From Zoroaster sp. YZ-2022 (taxonomy: Eukaryota > Echinodermata > Asteroidea > Forcipulatida > Zoroasteridae): a stretch of DNA of 64,000 nt. Where the stretch lies: contig CM055819.1 in NCBI GenBank assembly GCA_029582265.1, positions 35,719,288-35,783,287 on the forward strand, given 5' to 3'. This document shows positions 1-12,060 of this stretch, in pieces (within the stretch, counting starts at the first letter, position 1; each line of letters opens with the position of its first letter). Under the pieces are notes generated by a model. The model was not told where the DNA came from and did not search any database. It saw nothing but the letters and a program-made list of their open reading frames with translations. The translations under genes and the position numbers were made by a program.

Positions 1-282
1 GATGGGAAAACAAAGTTGCGTTATTAAAAACAAAATCATTAAAGCTCATTAATTTGGTTATTTTCACAATGTCCTCAAAGCATACTCTTTGAAACTTTGC
101 AATTTTGCATCAAAATGTTAATAAAAAGTTTGTTGTCCTCCAGGCCTTTCAATGACAAGTGTTTTTCAATTGCACACATGAACTTCGCACTCCATCAATT
201 TTTGGCTGAGAGATGTAGCTTCAGTCAAGAGAAATCAGTTGTTCGATGCTGCGTGATTAAAATGTATGACACGAATACTTAC

Positions 283-354
283 AAGGTTTCAAGACTTCGT
301 AGACCATCAAATGTTCCTGGTGTAATTTCACTGATTGTGTTGTTTCCCAGCACT
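283..354 (-). CDS. LRR exon, subtype A
   Basis: Core VLGNNTISEITPGTFDGL, then RSLET plus the split Leu codon. Donor gtaagt (plus 277-282), acceptor AG at 355-356. The most 3' complete exon of the array in the window. Confidence 0.85.
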
Positions 355-831
355 CTTAGATGGGAAAATAGTAGCATTAAAACAAAATCACCAAAGGCCG
401 GTAATATGGTTGTTTTCAACAATGTTCTTAGATTTTCCTGAAAACACAGTTTGTGAAATGTTTTCATGGTATCAAACAAGTTGAAAATGTTCCTGCCTAA
501 TGTTCAATCATTTGATAAAATTTACTTTACAAATGAATCTCAACAGACAACAGTTAGGTGCATCGAGAAATAAAACACGGAAAATATAAAAAGGTATAAT
601 GTGGATTTTTTTATAAATTTAAAATTACAAGTGAATCACAATAGACAACACTTGGGTGCATCAAAAATACTCAAATTACAGTTGACTAAAATCTAACAGA
701 ACAGTGTTGAGATTGTGACCAGTCTATTAGGATTATTGAAACGCATCAACATTATGATCATTGATGACTTCAGTCAAAAGAAATCGGTTGCTCGATGCTG
801 CGTGATTGAAATTTATGTCACGAATACTTAC

Positions 832-903
832 AACTTTTGAAGACTCTGTAGACCATCAAATGTTCCTGGTGTAATTTCACTGATTGCATTGTTGTTCAGC
901 CAT
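832..903 (-). CDS. LRR exon, subtype A
   Basis: Core WLNNNAISEITPGTFDGL. Both splice sites intact. Ala replaces the usual Lys or Asn before Ile-Ser. Confidence 0.85.
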
Positions 904-1290
904 CTAAGATGGGAAAACAAAGTAGCATTATTAAAAACAAAATTTTTAAAGCTCGTTAATTTGGTTATTTTCACCATTGTCCTCATCAGATTATTCTCAA
1001 AGTATACTCTTTGAAATGTTGCAATGGTATCAGACAGTATGTATCATGTCCAGGGTTCACTTATTTTGGAAAATAAAATCACAATAAACATCGATAGACA
1101 TCAGTTGAGTGCATCGGAATTTCAAAAAAAAAATTGTTGGCCTACAGGTCTCCCATTGACAAGTGTTTTTCGATCGGCACACATGAACTTTGCACTCAAA
1201 TCAAATTTGCTGCCGGGAGATGGTAACTTCAGTCAAGAGAAATCAGTTGCTCGATGCTGTGTAATTGAAATTTAAGACATGAATACTTAC

Positions 1291-1362
1291 AAGGTTTGAA
1301 GACTTTGTAGACCATCAAATGTTCCGGGTGCAATTTCACTGATTTTGTTGTTTCCCAGCGAT
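1291..1362 (-). CDS. LRR exon, subtype A
   Basis: Core SLGNNKISEIAPGTFDGL. Ala instead of Thr before Pro-Gly, a variant shared with the next exon at 1710. Confidence 0.85.
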
Positions 1363-1709
1363 CTAAGATGGGAAAACAAAGTAGGGTTAAAACAAAATAA
1401 TTATTAAAGATAATAGGCCTATGGATATTTTCACTAATGTTCTGAAACGTTGCAATGGCACCAGACAATGTTAACAAGGTTCACTTATTTTGGAAAAAAA
1501 ATCACAATAAACATAAATTGACAACAGTTGAGTGCATCGGAATTTCAAAAACGTTTGTTGTCCTACAGGCCTCCCATTGACATGTGTTTTTCAATTGGCA
1601 CACATGAACTTTGCACTCCATCAAATTTGTTTCCGGGAGAAGAAACTTCACTCGAGAGATATTGGTTGCTCGACGCTGCGTGATTGAAATTTAACACATG
1701 AATACTTAC

Positions 1710-1781
1710 AAGATTTGAAGACTTTGTAGACCATTAAATATTCCTGGTGCAATTTCACTGATTTTGTTGATTCCCAGCTCT
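1710..1781 (-). CDS. LRR exon, subtype A
   Basis: Core ELGINKISEIAPGIFNGL. Departs from the subtype by Ile for Asn in the NN pair, and by Ile and Asn around the conserved Phe. Confidence 0.85.
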
Positions 1782-2257
1782 CTTAGATGGGAAAACAGTA
1801 GCATTAAAACAAAATCACCAAAGGCCGGTAATATGGTTGTTTTCAAAAATGTTCTTAGATTTTCCTGAAAACACAGTTTGTGAAATGTTTTCATGGTATC
1901 AAATAAGTTGAAAATGTTCCTGCCTAATGTTCAATCATTTTATAAAATTTACTTTACAAATGAATCTCAACAGACAACAGTTAAGTGCATCGAGAAATAA
2001 AAGACGGAAAATATAAAAAGGTAGGCGGATTTTTTAAAATAAATTTAAAATTACAAGTGAATCACGATAGACAACACTTGGGTGCATCAAAAATACTGAA
2101 ATTACAGTTGACTAAAATCTAACAGAACAGTGTTGAGATTGTGACCAGTCTATTAGGATTATTGAAATGCATCAACATTATGATCATTGATGACTTCAGT
2201 CAAAAGAAATCAGTTGCTCGATGCTGCGTGATTGAAATTTATGTCACGAATACTTAC

Positions 2258-2329
2258 AAGGTTTGAAGACTTTGTAGACCATCAAATGTTCCTGGTGTAA
2301 TATCACTGATATTGTTGTGTCCCAGCCAT
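2258..2329 (-). CDS. LRR exon, subtype A
   Basis: Core WLGHNNISDITPGTFDGL. Resembles the exon at 28234 (Trp start, SDI), suggesting the two derive from one duplicated block. Confidence 0.85.
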
Positions 2330-2719
2330 CTAAGATGGGAAAACAAAGTAGCATTATTAAAAACAAAATCATTAAAACTCATTAATTTGGTTATTTTCAC
2401 CAATGTCCTCATCAGATTTTTCTCAAAGTATATATACTCTTTGAAATGTTGCAATGGTATCAGACAGTCTTAACATGTATCATGTCCAAGGTTCACTTAT
2501 TTTGGAAAATAAAATCACAATAAACATCGATAGACATCAGTTGAGTGCATCGGAATTTCAAAAATGTTTGTTGGCCTACAGGCCTCCCATTGACAAGTGT
2601 TTTTCGATCGGCACACATGAACTTTGCACTCCATCAAATTTGCTGCCGGGAGATGTAACTTCAGTCAAGAGAAATCAGTTGCTCGATGCTGCGTAATTGA
2701 AATTTAACACAATACTTAC

Positions 2720-2790
2720 AAGGTTTGAAGACTTTGTAGACCATCAAATGTTACATTTGAAATTTTAATGATTTTGTTGTTTTGCAGCGA
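2720..2790 (-). pseudogene. Broken LRR exon, subtype B (acceptor destroyed)
   Basis: The donor and the S-N-V-T-F body are present, but one base is missing at the 5' edge: the usual ...CATCTCAG/ATCG reads ...CATCTCAATCG, so no AG remains at the acceptor. Such an exon should be skipped. Confidence 0.7.
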
Positions 2791-3251
2791 TTGAGATGGG
2801 AAAACAAAGTAGTGTTAAAACAAAATCATAAAAGCCCGTTAATGTGGTCATTTTCAACAATGATCTTAGATTTTCCTGAAAGCATAGTTTATCAAACGTT
2901 TTCATACATGGTATCAAATAAGTTGAAAATGTTCCTGCCTAATAATTTTAATAAAATTAACTTTACAAATGAATTTCAAGTGCATCGAGAAATAAAAGAG
3001 GAAAAACATAAAAGGTAGGTGGATTTTTTTTTAGAAATTTAAAATTACAAGTGAATCACGACAGACAACATTTGGGTGCATCAAAAATACTGAAATTACA
3101 GTTGACTAAAATCTAACAGAACAGTGTTGAGATTGTGACCAGTCTATTAGGATTATTGAAATGCATCAACATTATGATCATTGATGACTTCAGTCAAAAG
3201 AAATCGGTTGCTCGATGCTGCGTGATTGAAATTTATGTCACGAATACTTAC

Positions 3252-3323
3252 AAGTTTTGAAGACTCTGTAGACCATCAAATGTTCCTGGTGTAATTTCAC
3301 TGATTTTACTGTGTCCCAGCGAT
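3252..3323 (-). CDS. LRR exon, subtype A
   Basis: Core SLGHSKISEITPGTFDGL. The conserved LRR Asn is replaced by Ser. Acceptor context is ACCATCTTAG instead of CCCATCTTAG. Confidence 0.83.
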
Positions 3324-3649
3324 CTAAGATGGTAAAACAAAGCAGCATTATTAAAAACTACTCTTTGAAATGTTGCAATGGTATCAGACAGTCTTAACAT
3401 GTATCATGTCCAAGGTTCACTTATTTTGGAAAATAAAATCACAATAAACATCGATAGACATCAGTTGAGTGCATCGGAATTTCAAAAAGAAAATTGTTGG
3501 CCTACAGGCCTCCCATTGACAAGTGTTTTTCGATCGGCACACATGAACTTTGCACTCAAATCAAATTTGCTGCCGGGAGATGTAACTTCAATCAAGAGAA
3601 ATCAGTTGCTCGATGCTGTGTAACTGAAATTTAAGACATGAATATTTAC

Positions 3650-3721
3650 AAGTATTGAAGACTTTGTAGACCATCAAATGTTACATTTGAAATTTTACTA
3701 ATTTTGTTGTATTGCAGCGAA
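3650..3721 (-). CDS. LRR exon, subtype B
   Basis: Core SLQYNKISKISNVTFDGL. The donor is GTAAAT. The first base is T, so the split codon becomes Phe rather than Leu. NVT is an N-glycosylation sequon. Confidence 0.8.
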
Positions 3722-3782
3722 CTAAGATGGGAAAACAAAGAAGCATTATTAAAAAGAAAAATCATTAAAGTTCATTAATTTC

Positions 3783-4100
3783 GTCGCAGTTTTCACGAAG
3801 TGACGAGTTGTAAAAAAAATCGTATTTTTTGGAAAATGAGTTAGGTCACTATTTGGTCTTCGAATACTGTTATCTTTCATTTCACCAAGTTTTAATTCTC
3901 AAACTATCTAGTTTTTCTAATTAAAGTAATGAAGTTTTTGTAAAATTGAAATAAACTGTGGTTTTAAGTTTTCACGAAGTGACGGATAGCAGCCTTGTGC
4001 ATGTATTACTGCATGTATTATATGCGAACGGCATGTTTTTAAGTTTTCACGAAGTGACACAATTCGATCACGCCACACGTGTGTTCCACGAAGTTGGCGC
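3783..4100. repeat. Inserted segment with repeated TTTTCACGAAGTGAC motif
   Basis: This stretch replaces normal intron and the 3' edge of an LRR exon. AGTTTTCACGAAGTGAC recurs near 3,787, 3,966 and 4,031, and a partial form, TTCCACGAAGTTGGCGCG, lies at 4,084. No frame, TIR or target duplication was recognised. Its right edge removes the donor of the exon at 4,101. Confidence 0.5.
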
Positions 4101-4172
4101 GTGTTTTGAATACTTTGTAGACCATCAAATGTTACATTTGAAGTTTTACTGATTTTGTTGTTTTACAGCGAT
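4101..4172 (-). pseudogene. Broken LRR exon, subtype B (donor lost)
   Basis: The acceptor and S-N-V-T-F body are intact, but the minus-strand sequence after the exon body starts GCGCCA instead of GTAAGT because of the adjacent insertion. Confidence 0.7.
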
Positions 4173-4810
4173 CTGAGATGGGAAAACAAAGTAGCGTTAA
4201 AACAAAATCATAAAAGCCCGTTAATTTGGTCATTTTCAACAATGTTCTTAGATTTTCCTGAAAGCATAGTTTGTCAAACGTTTTCATATATGGTATCAAA
4301 CAAGTTGAAAATGTTCCTGCCTAATAATTTTAATAAAAGTAACTTTACAAATGAATTTCAAGTGCATCGAGAAGTAAAATAGGGAAAACATAAAAGGTAG
4401 GTGGAATTTTTTTTAGAAATTTAAAATTACAAGTGAATCACGATAGATGGGAAAACAGTAGCATTAAAACAAAATCATTAAAGGCCGGTAATATGGTTAT
4501 TTTCAACAATGTTCTTAGATTTTCCTGAAAACACAGTTTGGGAAATGTTTTCATGGTATCAAACAAGTTGAAAATGTTCCTGCCTAATGTTCAATCATTT
4601 TATAAAATTAACTTTACAAATGAATCTCAACAGACAACAGTTAAGTGCATCGAGAAATAAAAGAGGGAAAATATAAAAAGGTAGATGATTTTATAGAAAT
4701 TTAAAATTATAAGTGAATCACGATAGACAACACTAACAGAACAGTGTTCAGATTGTGACCTGCCTAACCACGAAAACAGTGGGTACTGCGTTTGAATCAT
4801 GAAAACTTAC

Positions 4811-4882
4811 AATTCGATTAGATTGTGTAGACCATCAAAAGTTTGGGTTGCAAGTTTACTGATCTTGTTGTTCTGCAGATAT
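4811..4882 (-). CDS. LRR exon, subtype C
   Basis: Core YLQNNKISKLATQTFDGL then HNLIE. Introns beside subtype C exons differ from those beside A and B exons (GATTTCACTTTATGAAA segment), so subtype and intron type travel together. Confidence 0.86.
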
Positions 4883-6110
4883 CTAAGATGGGAAATGAAG
4901 TATGGTGAAAAACATTGTATTGAAACATAAATAATTTGGTAATATTTAAAAACGTTTTCAGATTTCACTTTATGAAAACATACTTTGTGAAACACTGTCA
5001 TGGTATCAAACAATCTGAGGTTCACTGAATAATACACAACACTAAAGTGCATCGACATAAACAAAGGTTCAGTGGCATACTAACCTCCATTGACGAGTGT
5101 TATAGTGTTGGTAAAGGTTTTGAAAATGTTGCTGATTACGTTGTGTCATATCGAGACAATAGTGAAAATACAGACATTTTTCAACTGGTAAACATTAACT
5201 ACAAACTAGTTAGGTGTTCGAGTTCAAGCGCGGACACCTCTTGTTATTTTGAATTTGTTTCACTGTCCATCGTAAATTCAGTAAAGAAGATTTGGTGGCT
5301 TCATGCTAGGTGAGTAAATATCATGACATGAAAACTAACAAGTAAGTGAGCTTTTGTAGAGCACCAACTGTTCCTGGTGCAATGAACTGATATTTTTACA
5401 GGTGCAATTTAACTGATTTTGTTGTTGGGAAAGCAAGCTTCAATTTGAAAACAAAGTAGCGTTAAAACAAAATCATTAAAGTCTATTAATTTTGTTATTT
5501 TCACCAACGGTCTTAGGTTTTCCTGAACTTTACTCTTTGAAACATTGTAACGGTATCAGAAAATCTTAACATGTATCGTGCCCAAGGTTCACATATTTTG
5601 GAAAATTAAAAATACAAAAAACAGCGATAGACAACAGTTGAGTGCATCAGTATTTCGAAAAAGTTTGTTGGCCGACAGGCCTCCCATTGATAAGTGTTTT
5701 TCGATCGGCACACATGAACTTTGCACTCCATCAAATTTGCTGCCGGGAGATGTAACTTCAGTCAATAGAAATCAGTTGCTCGATCTGCGTGATTGAAATT
5801 TAACACATGAATGATCAAACAAGTTAAAAATGTTCCTGCCTAATTTTCAACCATTTTATAAAATTAACTTTACAAATGATTTTCAACAGACAACAGTTAA
5901 ATGCATCGAGAAATAAAGGAAAGGAGGGAAAATATAAAAAGGTAGATTTTTTTAGAAATTAAAAATTATAAGTGAATCACAATAGACAACACTACGTTCA
6001 TCAAAAATATTCAAATTACAGTTGACCAAAATATAACAGAACAGTGTTCAGATTGTGACCTGTCTAACCATGAAAACAGTGGATACTGCGTTTGAATCAT
6101 GAAAACTTAC

Positions 6111-6182
6111 AATTGGATGAGATTGTGTAGACCATAAAAAGTTTGAGGTGCAAGTTTACTGATATTGTTGTTCTGAAGATAT
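6111..6182 (-). CDS. LRR exon, subtype C
   Basis: Core YLQNNNISKLAPQTFYGL. Tyr replaces Asp after the conserved Phe. Paralogue of the exon at 36733. Confidence 0.85.
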
Positions 6183-7070
6183 CTAAGATGGGAAAATGAA
6201 GTATGGTGAAAAACATTGTATTAAAACATAAATAATTTGGTAATAATTAAAAACGTTTTCAGATTTCACCTTATGAAAGCACACTTTGTGAAACGCTGTC
6301 ATGGTATCAAACAATCTGACAAATGATCATGTCTGAGGTTCACTGAATAATACACAACGCTTAGGTGCATCGACATAAACAAAGGTTCAGTGGCATACTA
6401 CCCTGCATTGACGAGTGTTATAGTGTTGGTAAAGTTTTTGAAAATGTTGCTGATTACGTTGTGTCATATCGAGACAATAGTGAAAATACAGACATTTTTA
6501 AACTGGTAAACATGAACTAAAATCTAGTTTTGAATTTGTTTCACTGTCCACCGAAATTTCAGTAAAGAAGATTTGGTGGCCTCACGTTGTGAGTAAATAT
6601 CATGACATGAAATCTAACAAGTAAGTGAGCTTTTGTAGAGCACCAAATGTTCCTGGTGCAATGAACTGATATTTTTACAGGTGCAATTTAACTGATTTTG
6701 TTGTTGGAAAGCAAGCTTCAATTTGAAAACAAAGTAGCGTTAAAACAAAATATTTAAAGTGTATTAACTTTGTTATTTTCACCAATGTTCTTAGATTTTC
6801 CTGAACTTTACTCTTTGAAACATTGTAACGGTATCAGACAATCTTAACATGTATCGTGTCCAAGGTTCACTTATTTTGGAAAAATAAAATTACAATAAAC
6901 ATCAATAGACAACAGTTGAGTGCATCAGAATTTCCCATTGACAAGTGTTTTTCGATCAGCACACATGATCCTTGCACTCCATCAAATTTGCTTCCGGGAG
7001 ATGTAACTTCAGTCAAGAGAAATCAGTTGCTCGATGCTGTGTAATTGAAATGTAACACATGAATACTTAC

Positions 7071-7142
7071 AAGTATTGAAGACTTTGTAGACCATCAAAT
7101 GTTACATTTGAAATTTTACTGATTTTGTTGTTTTTCAGCGAT
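7071..7142 (-). CDS. LRR exon, subtype B
   Basis: Core SLKNNKISKISNVTFDGL. The same core occurs in the exons at 10891, 13228, 19649 and 37680. Confidence 0.86.
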
Positions 7143-7623
7143 CTAAGATGGGAAAACAAAGTAGTGTTAAAACAAAATCATTAAAGCCGGTTAATTTGGT
7201 CATTTTCAACAATGTTCTTAGATTTTCCTGAAAGCATAGTTTGTGAAACGTTTTCATGCATGGTATCAAACAAGTTGAAAATGTTCCTGCCTAATGTTCA
7301 AGCATTTTATAAAATTAACTTTACAAATGAATCCCAACAGACAACAGACAACAGATAAGTGCATTGAGAAATAAAAAAGGGAAAACAAAAAGGTAGGTGG
7401 ATTTTTTTTATAGAAATTTAAAAAGTGAATCACGATAGACAACACTTGGGTGCATCAAAAATACTGAAATTACAGTTGACCAAAATCTAACTGAACAGTG
7501 TTTAGATTGTGACCAGTGTAAGGATTACTGAAATGCATAAACATTATGATCATTGATGACTTCAGTCAACAGAAATCAGTTGCTCAATGCTGTGTGATTG
7601 AAATTAAACACATGAATACTTAC

Positions 7624-7695
7624 AAGGCTTGAAGACTTTGTAGACCACCAAATGTTTCTGGTGTAATTTCACTGATTTTGTTGTTTCCCAGCACT
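7624..7695 (-). CDS. LRR exon, subtype A
   Basis: Core VLGNNKISEITPETFGGL. Glu and Gly changes are shared only with the exon at 28598. The upstream intron is only 74 bp. Confidence 0.85.
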
Positions 7696-7769
7696 CTTAG
7701 ATGGGAAAACAGTAGCATTAAAAAAATCATTAAAGGCCGGTAATATGGTTATTTTCAACAAAAACTTAC

Positions 7770-7841
7770 AATTCGATGAGATTGTGTAGACCATCAAAAG
7801 TTTGGGGTGCAAGTTTACTGATATTGTTGTTCTGCAGATAT
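7770..7841 (-). CDS. LRR exon, subtype C
   Basis: Core YLQNNNISKLAPQTFDGL. Separated from the neighbouring exons by 74 and 55 bp, making the most compact three-exon cluster in the array. Confidence 0.84.
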
Positions 7842-7896
7842 CTAAGATGGGAAAATGAAGTATGGTGTGATTGAAATTAAACACATGAATACTTAC

Positions 7897-7968
7897 AAGG
7901 CTTGAAGACTTCGTAGACCATCAAATGTTCCTGGTGTAATTTCACTAATTTTGTTCATTCCCAGCGAT
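7897..7968 (-). CDS. LRR exon, subtype A
   Basis: Core SLGMNKISEITPGTFDGL. The 55-bp intron to the next exon (7842-7896) is near the lower limit for metazoan splicing. Confidence 0.83.
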
Positions 7969-9221
7969 CTAAGATGGGAAAACAAATTAGCATTAATAAA
8001 AAGAAAAATCATTAAAGCTCATTAATTTAGTCATTTTCACCAATGTCCTCAGGTTTTTCGCAAAACATACTCTGTGAAACTTTGCATCAAGTTTGTTGTC
8101 CTCCAGGCCTTTCATTGACAAGTGTTTTTCAATTGACACACATGAACTTTGCACTCCATCAATTTTTTTGCCGAGAGATGTACACTGTAAAAAATTTCTG
8201 TTTTTTTACACAGACTTTTTGTTTGTTATTTGATTTGACATGTTTTTTGTTTTGTTTTTGATGTAAATAAACCTCTTTCTGTAAATATTTATGTATTTTT
8301 ACATAATTTGTTGATTTTCACCCATAATTTTGTTATTAAACATAGAATTTGTAAAATAACAATCGAATTGTGGAAAGTTTCTTTTTTTTTACACAGATTT
8401 TGTGTTTGTTATTTGCTTTTACATTTTTCGTTTTTGTTTTTGATGTAATAAGTATTTGTATTTTTACATATTTTGTTGATTTTTACCCATACTTTTGATA
8501 TTGAACATAAAATTTGTAAAAATACAATCGAATTGTGGAAAATGTTTGTTTTTTTACAGAGATTTTTTGTTTGTTATTTGTTTTTACATTTTGTTTTTGT
8601 TGTTGATGTAAATAAACCTCTTTCTGTAAATATTTATGTATTTTTACATATTTTGTTGATTTTCACCCATAATTTTGTTATTGAACATAGAATTTGTAAA
8701 ATTACAGTCGAATTGTGTAAAATTTCTGTTTTTTTACACTTGTTTGTTATTTGCTTTTACTTTTTATGTATTTTTTTTTTTGGGGGGGTTCACCAACATT
8801 ATTTGTTTGAGCACTGAGTGTGTGCACTGAATGCTTGCTATGTGATATTGCTTTGTTTATGTTTTTCTAGGGGGCAACTCATTACTATTGTCAGGCAGTC
8901 GAGTTTGTGCAAAATAGTTTATTAAATATTATTTTAGTTATGTTTATTACCGAGTGTGTGTTAAAGACTTTACATGGTTTACTTGTTTATTTTAATATTT
9001 GTTTTATTAGGGGAGGGCATGTCACCTACATTATTAGGCTATATTGATAACATAAGTTAGTACCTTGTTGAGAGTGTTGTTCAATATGGACATGTTTGAT
9101 TTGTTGTGTTAGAATCCCGAATAAATAACTTTTGTTTGCAAAATGGAAAACCAAATTGTAATTTAGAGTGTTATTGCATTTGTTGATATTTGACCATTTG
9201 AACTAGGACAGATGCTTGCAG

Positions 9222-9583
9222 TGTGGAGTGCCATGGTCGAGCGGTTTAGTGCATCGGATTTGTGTTCTGATGGCTGAGTCGTCAGAATGTGGGTTCGAAT
9301 CCCGACCGTGACCGGGGTACTTGTGTCCTTGAGCAAGACACTTTACCATAATTGCTTCTCTCCACCCAGGGGTAAATGGGTACCTGTGAGGGCAGAGTTC
9401 GTTGTTGTGTTTGATTAGCCCTATATGCGCTGTAATGGCAGCAATTGAGCTGTATACTCCCCAGGGAGCAGAGATGGTTTCAGGAATGATTTATGAGCCT
9501 GATGAGCAGGGGGTAATAATATAATGCGCCTTGAGCACCAGTTTGGTGGATAAGTGCGCTATATAAGTCCACATTATTATTAT

Positions 9584-9615
<32 letters not shown>
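9222..9615 (+). mobile_element. tRNA-derived SINE
   Basis: The head is tRNA-like with a pol III A box TGGTCGAGCGG (9234-9244) and B box GGTTCGAATCC (9292-9302). The body follows, then a tail containing GCGCTATATAAGT and ATTATTATT. The tail ends in a (TAG)n microsatellite (9584-9613). TTGCAG at 9216-9221 and 9616-9621 is a probable target duplication. The tail resembles the 3' end of the LINE at 48,972, its likely mobilising partner (inference). Confidence 0.85.
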
Positions 9616-9826
9616 TTGCAGACGTTGTAATAAAAGTAAATAAATTACAATCACGACGTATCAAAACAACGTGTGTTAATACAAAATAAATAATTTAATT
9701 TTACGGATTCAACTTATTTTAATTCATGTGAAATTCATTAAAACGTTTAAAAACAAACAAATGTGTAAAAATACCCCAAAAAAGTAATTTTACAGATTCG
9801 GATCCTTTTATATTTGCAGAAATCTG

Positions 9827-10522
9827 CACTGTAAAAAATTACCGTAATTTTACGGCGAAGTTTGTAAATTCTACGGTGAATTACCGTAATCATCCATTTC
9901 TGAGTGTTTTACGGCCGAAACCCATATTATGGCCGCTCCCATTGCACTCTGGGATATATCCAATATGTAAATGACTGACCTTAAGTTGACCTAGCTTTGC
10001 GCTCGAATCATTTTCAAGGTTTAAATATGTGAAAATGGATGAATTTAGCCCATTTTCAAATAATTTACTGTTAATTTTATGATTAAAAAGGTAATATTTT
10101 AATGTTCTCTTTTATGTTGATGTAAAAAAGTACATTCAAAATTTAAAATATTGAAATATAGATTATAATTGCATGCCACCATGACTAAAAAGGGTTTCGA
10201 AAAGACAGTATATATAAAGAATACATGTTAAGTTTATTAGTAACTGGAGAGGAGTGATTGAAAAAGGAAGCAGACTACGCGTATGTATACAGGTAAGTGA
10301 AAGACATTGTGTACAATAAACAATTGCATTGATTAATTCCAATATCTGCAGATCCATCCCATAGTAGATGCAGCGTTTCCTTATGGATGTTAACAGCTGC
10401 GTCATATACGGTACCCGTAAAAATATATAAATATTCTACGTAAAATAACGGAAAGTTTCAGTAAAAACTACGGTAACCGTCATTTCGCAGGCCGTAAAAA
10501 AACGAGATTTTTTTTCACAGTG
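9827..10522. mobile_element. Nested TIR element with TTTTACGG-rich termini
   Basis: The left end is CACTGTAAAAAATTACCGT and the inverted right end is CACTGTGAAAAAAAATCTCG. Both are followed by TTTTACGGC or TTTTTACGGCC. It sits inside the 8,183-10,823 element. No coding frame seen. The target duplication is uncertain (possibly TG). Confidence 0.55.
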
Positions 10523-10890
10523 TGTAAAAGCAAAAAACAAAGTACCAAATTAAATAACTAACATTTCTGTAAATTTGAATAATTGTTGCAGGTTGTGAAC
10601 ACAAACAACAGAAGTTCAGTTATTTGCATTTAAAGGTTTGCCTGTATTTTGCCAAAACCATGTGGTCTGTTAATAATGATTACAACTTTTTAAATTTTTT
10701 ATAATAACAACAAGTCTGTAATTATATTTTACAAAACGAAGGGTTAAATGAAATAACAGAAAGTGCTGGCAACTCTGTTGCCAGCACTTTTTCTGTAAAT
10801 TTACAAAGAAATTTTTTACAGTGTAGCTTCAGTCAAGAGAAATCGGTTGCTCGATGCTGCATGATTGAAATTTATGACATGAATACTTAC

Positions 10891-10962
10891 AAGTTTTGAA
10901 GACTTTGTAGACCATCAAATGTTACATTTGAAATTTTACTGATTTTGTTGTTTTTCAGCGAG
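10891..10962 (-). CDS. LRR exon, subtype B
   Basis: Core SLKNNKISKISNVTFDGL. The first base is C, so the split codon would be Phe. First exon to the right of the 2.64 kb TIR insertion. Confidence 0.84.
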
Positions 10963-11417
10963 CTGAGATGGGAAAACAAAGTAGCGTTAAAACAAAATCA
11001 TTAAAACCCATTAATTTGGTCATTTTCAACAATGTTCTTAGATTTTCCTGAAAGCAACGTTTTCATACATGGTATCAAACAAGTTGAAAATGTTCCTTCC
11101 TAATAATTTTAAGAAAATTAACTTTATAAATGAATTTCAAGTGCATTGAGAAATAAAAGAGGGAAAACATCAAAAGGTAGGAGGATTTTTTTTTGAAATT
11201 TAAAATTAGAAGTGAATCACGATTCACGATATACAACACTTGGGTGCATCAAAAATACTCAAATTACAGTTGACCAAAATCAAACAGAACAGTGTTCAGA
11301 TTGTGACCAGTGTAAGGATTATTGAAATGCATAAACATTATGATCATTGATGACTTCAGTCAACAAAAATCAGTTGCTCAATGCTGTGCGATTGAAATTA
11401 AACACATGAATACTTAC

Positions 11418-11489
11418 AGGGCTTGAAGACTTAATAGACCATCAAATGTTCCTGGTGTAATTTCACTGATTTTGTTCATTTCCAGCACT
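11418..11489 (-). CDS. LRR exon, subtype A
   Basis: Core VLEMNKISEITPGTFDGL followed by LLS. Ends CT, so the split codon is CTA. Confidence 0.85.
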
Positions 11490-11830
11490 CTTAGATGGGC
11501 AAACAAAGTAGCATTATTAAAAACAACATCATTAAAGCTCATTAATTCGGTTATTTTTACCAATGTTCTCAGACAGTCTTAACATGTATTATATCCAAAG
11601 TTCACTTATTTTGGAAAATAAAATCACAATAAACATCAATAGACAGCAGTTGAGTGCATCGGAATTTCAAAACGTTTCTTGGCCTACAGGTCTCCCATTG
11701 ACAAGTGTTTTTTGATCAGCACACATGATCTTTGCACTCCATCAAATTTGTTGCTGGGAGATGTAACTTCAGTCAAGAGAAATCAGTTGCTCGATGCTGT
11801 GTAATTGAATTGTAACACATGAATACTTAC

Positions 11831-11902
11831 AAGACTTGAAGACTTCGTAGACCATCAAATGTTCCTGGTGTAATTTCACTAATTTTGTTCATTACCAGCG
11901 AT
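11831..11902 (-). CDS. LRR exon, subtype A
   Basis: Core SLVMNKISEITPGTFDGL. Same core as the exons at 15024 and 16881, which lie in duplicated blocks. Confidence 0.85.
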
Positions 11903-12060
11903 CTAAGATGGGAAAACAAAGTAGCATTATTAAAAAAAAATCATTAAAGCTCATTAATTTAGTCATTTTCACCAATGTCCTCAGGTTTTTCTCAAAACAT
12001 ACTCGTTGAAACTCTGCATCAAGTTTGTTGTCCTCCAGGCCTCAGATTTTTCTCAAAGTA

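Larger units (their letters stand above)
8183..10823. mobile_element. 2.64 kb TIR element with TA target duplication (Tc1/mariner-like ends, non-autonomous)
   Basis: Ends are CACTGTAAAAAATTTCT and its inverted form, flanked by TA at 8181-8182 and 10824-10825. Paralogous intron copies near 207-230 and 18,270 read GAGATGTAGCTTCAG with a single TA, giving empty sites. The interior is AT-rich direct repeats (8,200-8,800, unit about 280 bp around ACACAGATTTTTTGTTTG), then a SINE and a second TIR element. No transposase frame is visible, so it is a non-autonomous composite. The 369-bp element at 63,231 belongs to the same family. Confidence 0.85.

Noticed and set aside
8473..8817. 114-codon hydrophobic plus-strand frame
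   Set aside because: Translation of T-rich direct repeats within the TIR element. Phe-rich composition reflects poly-T.
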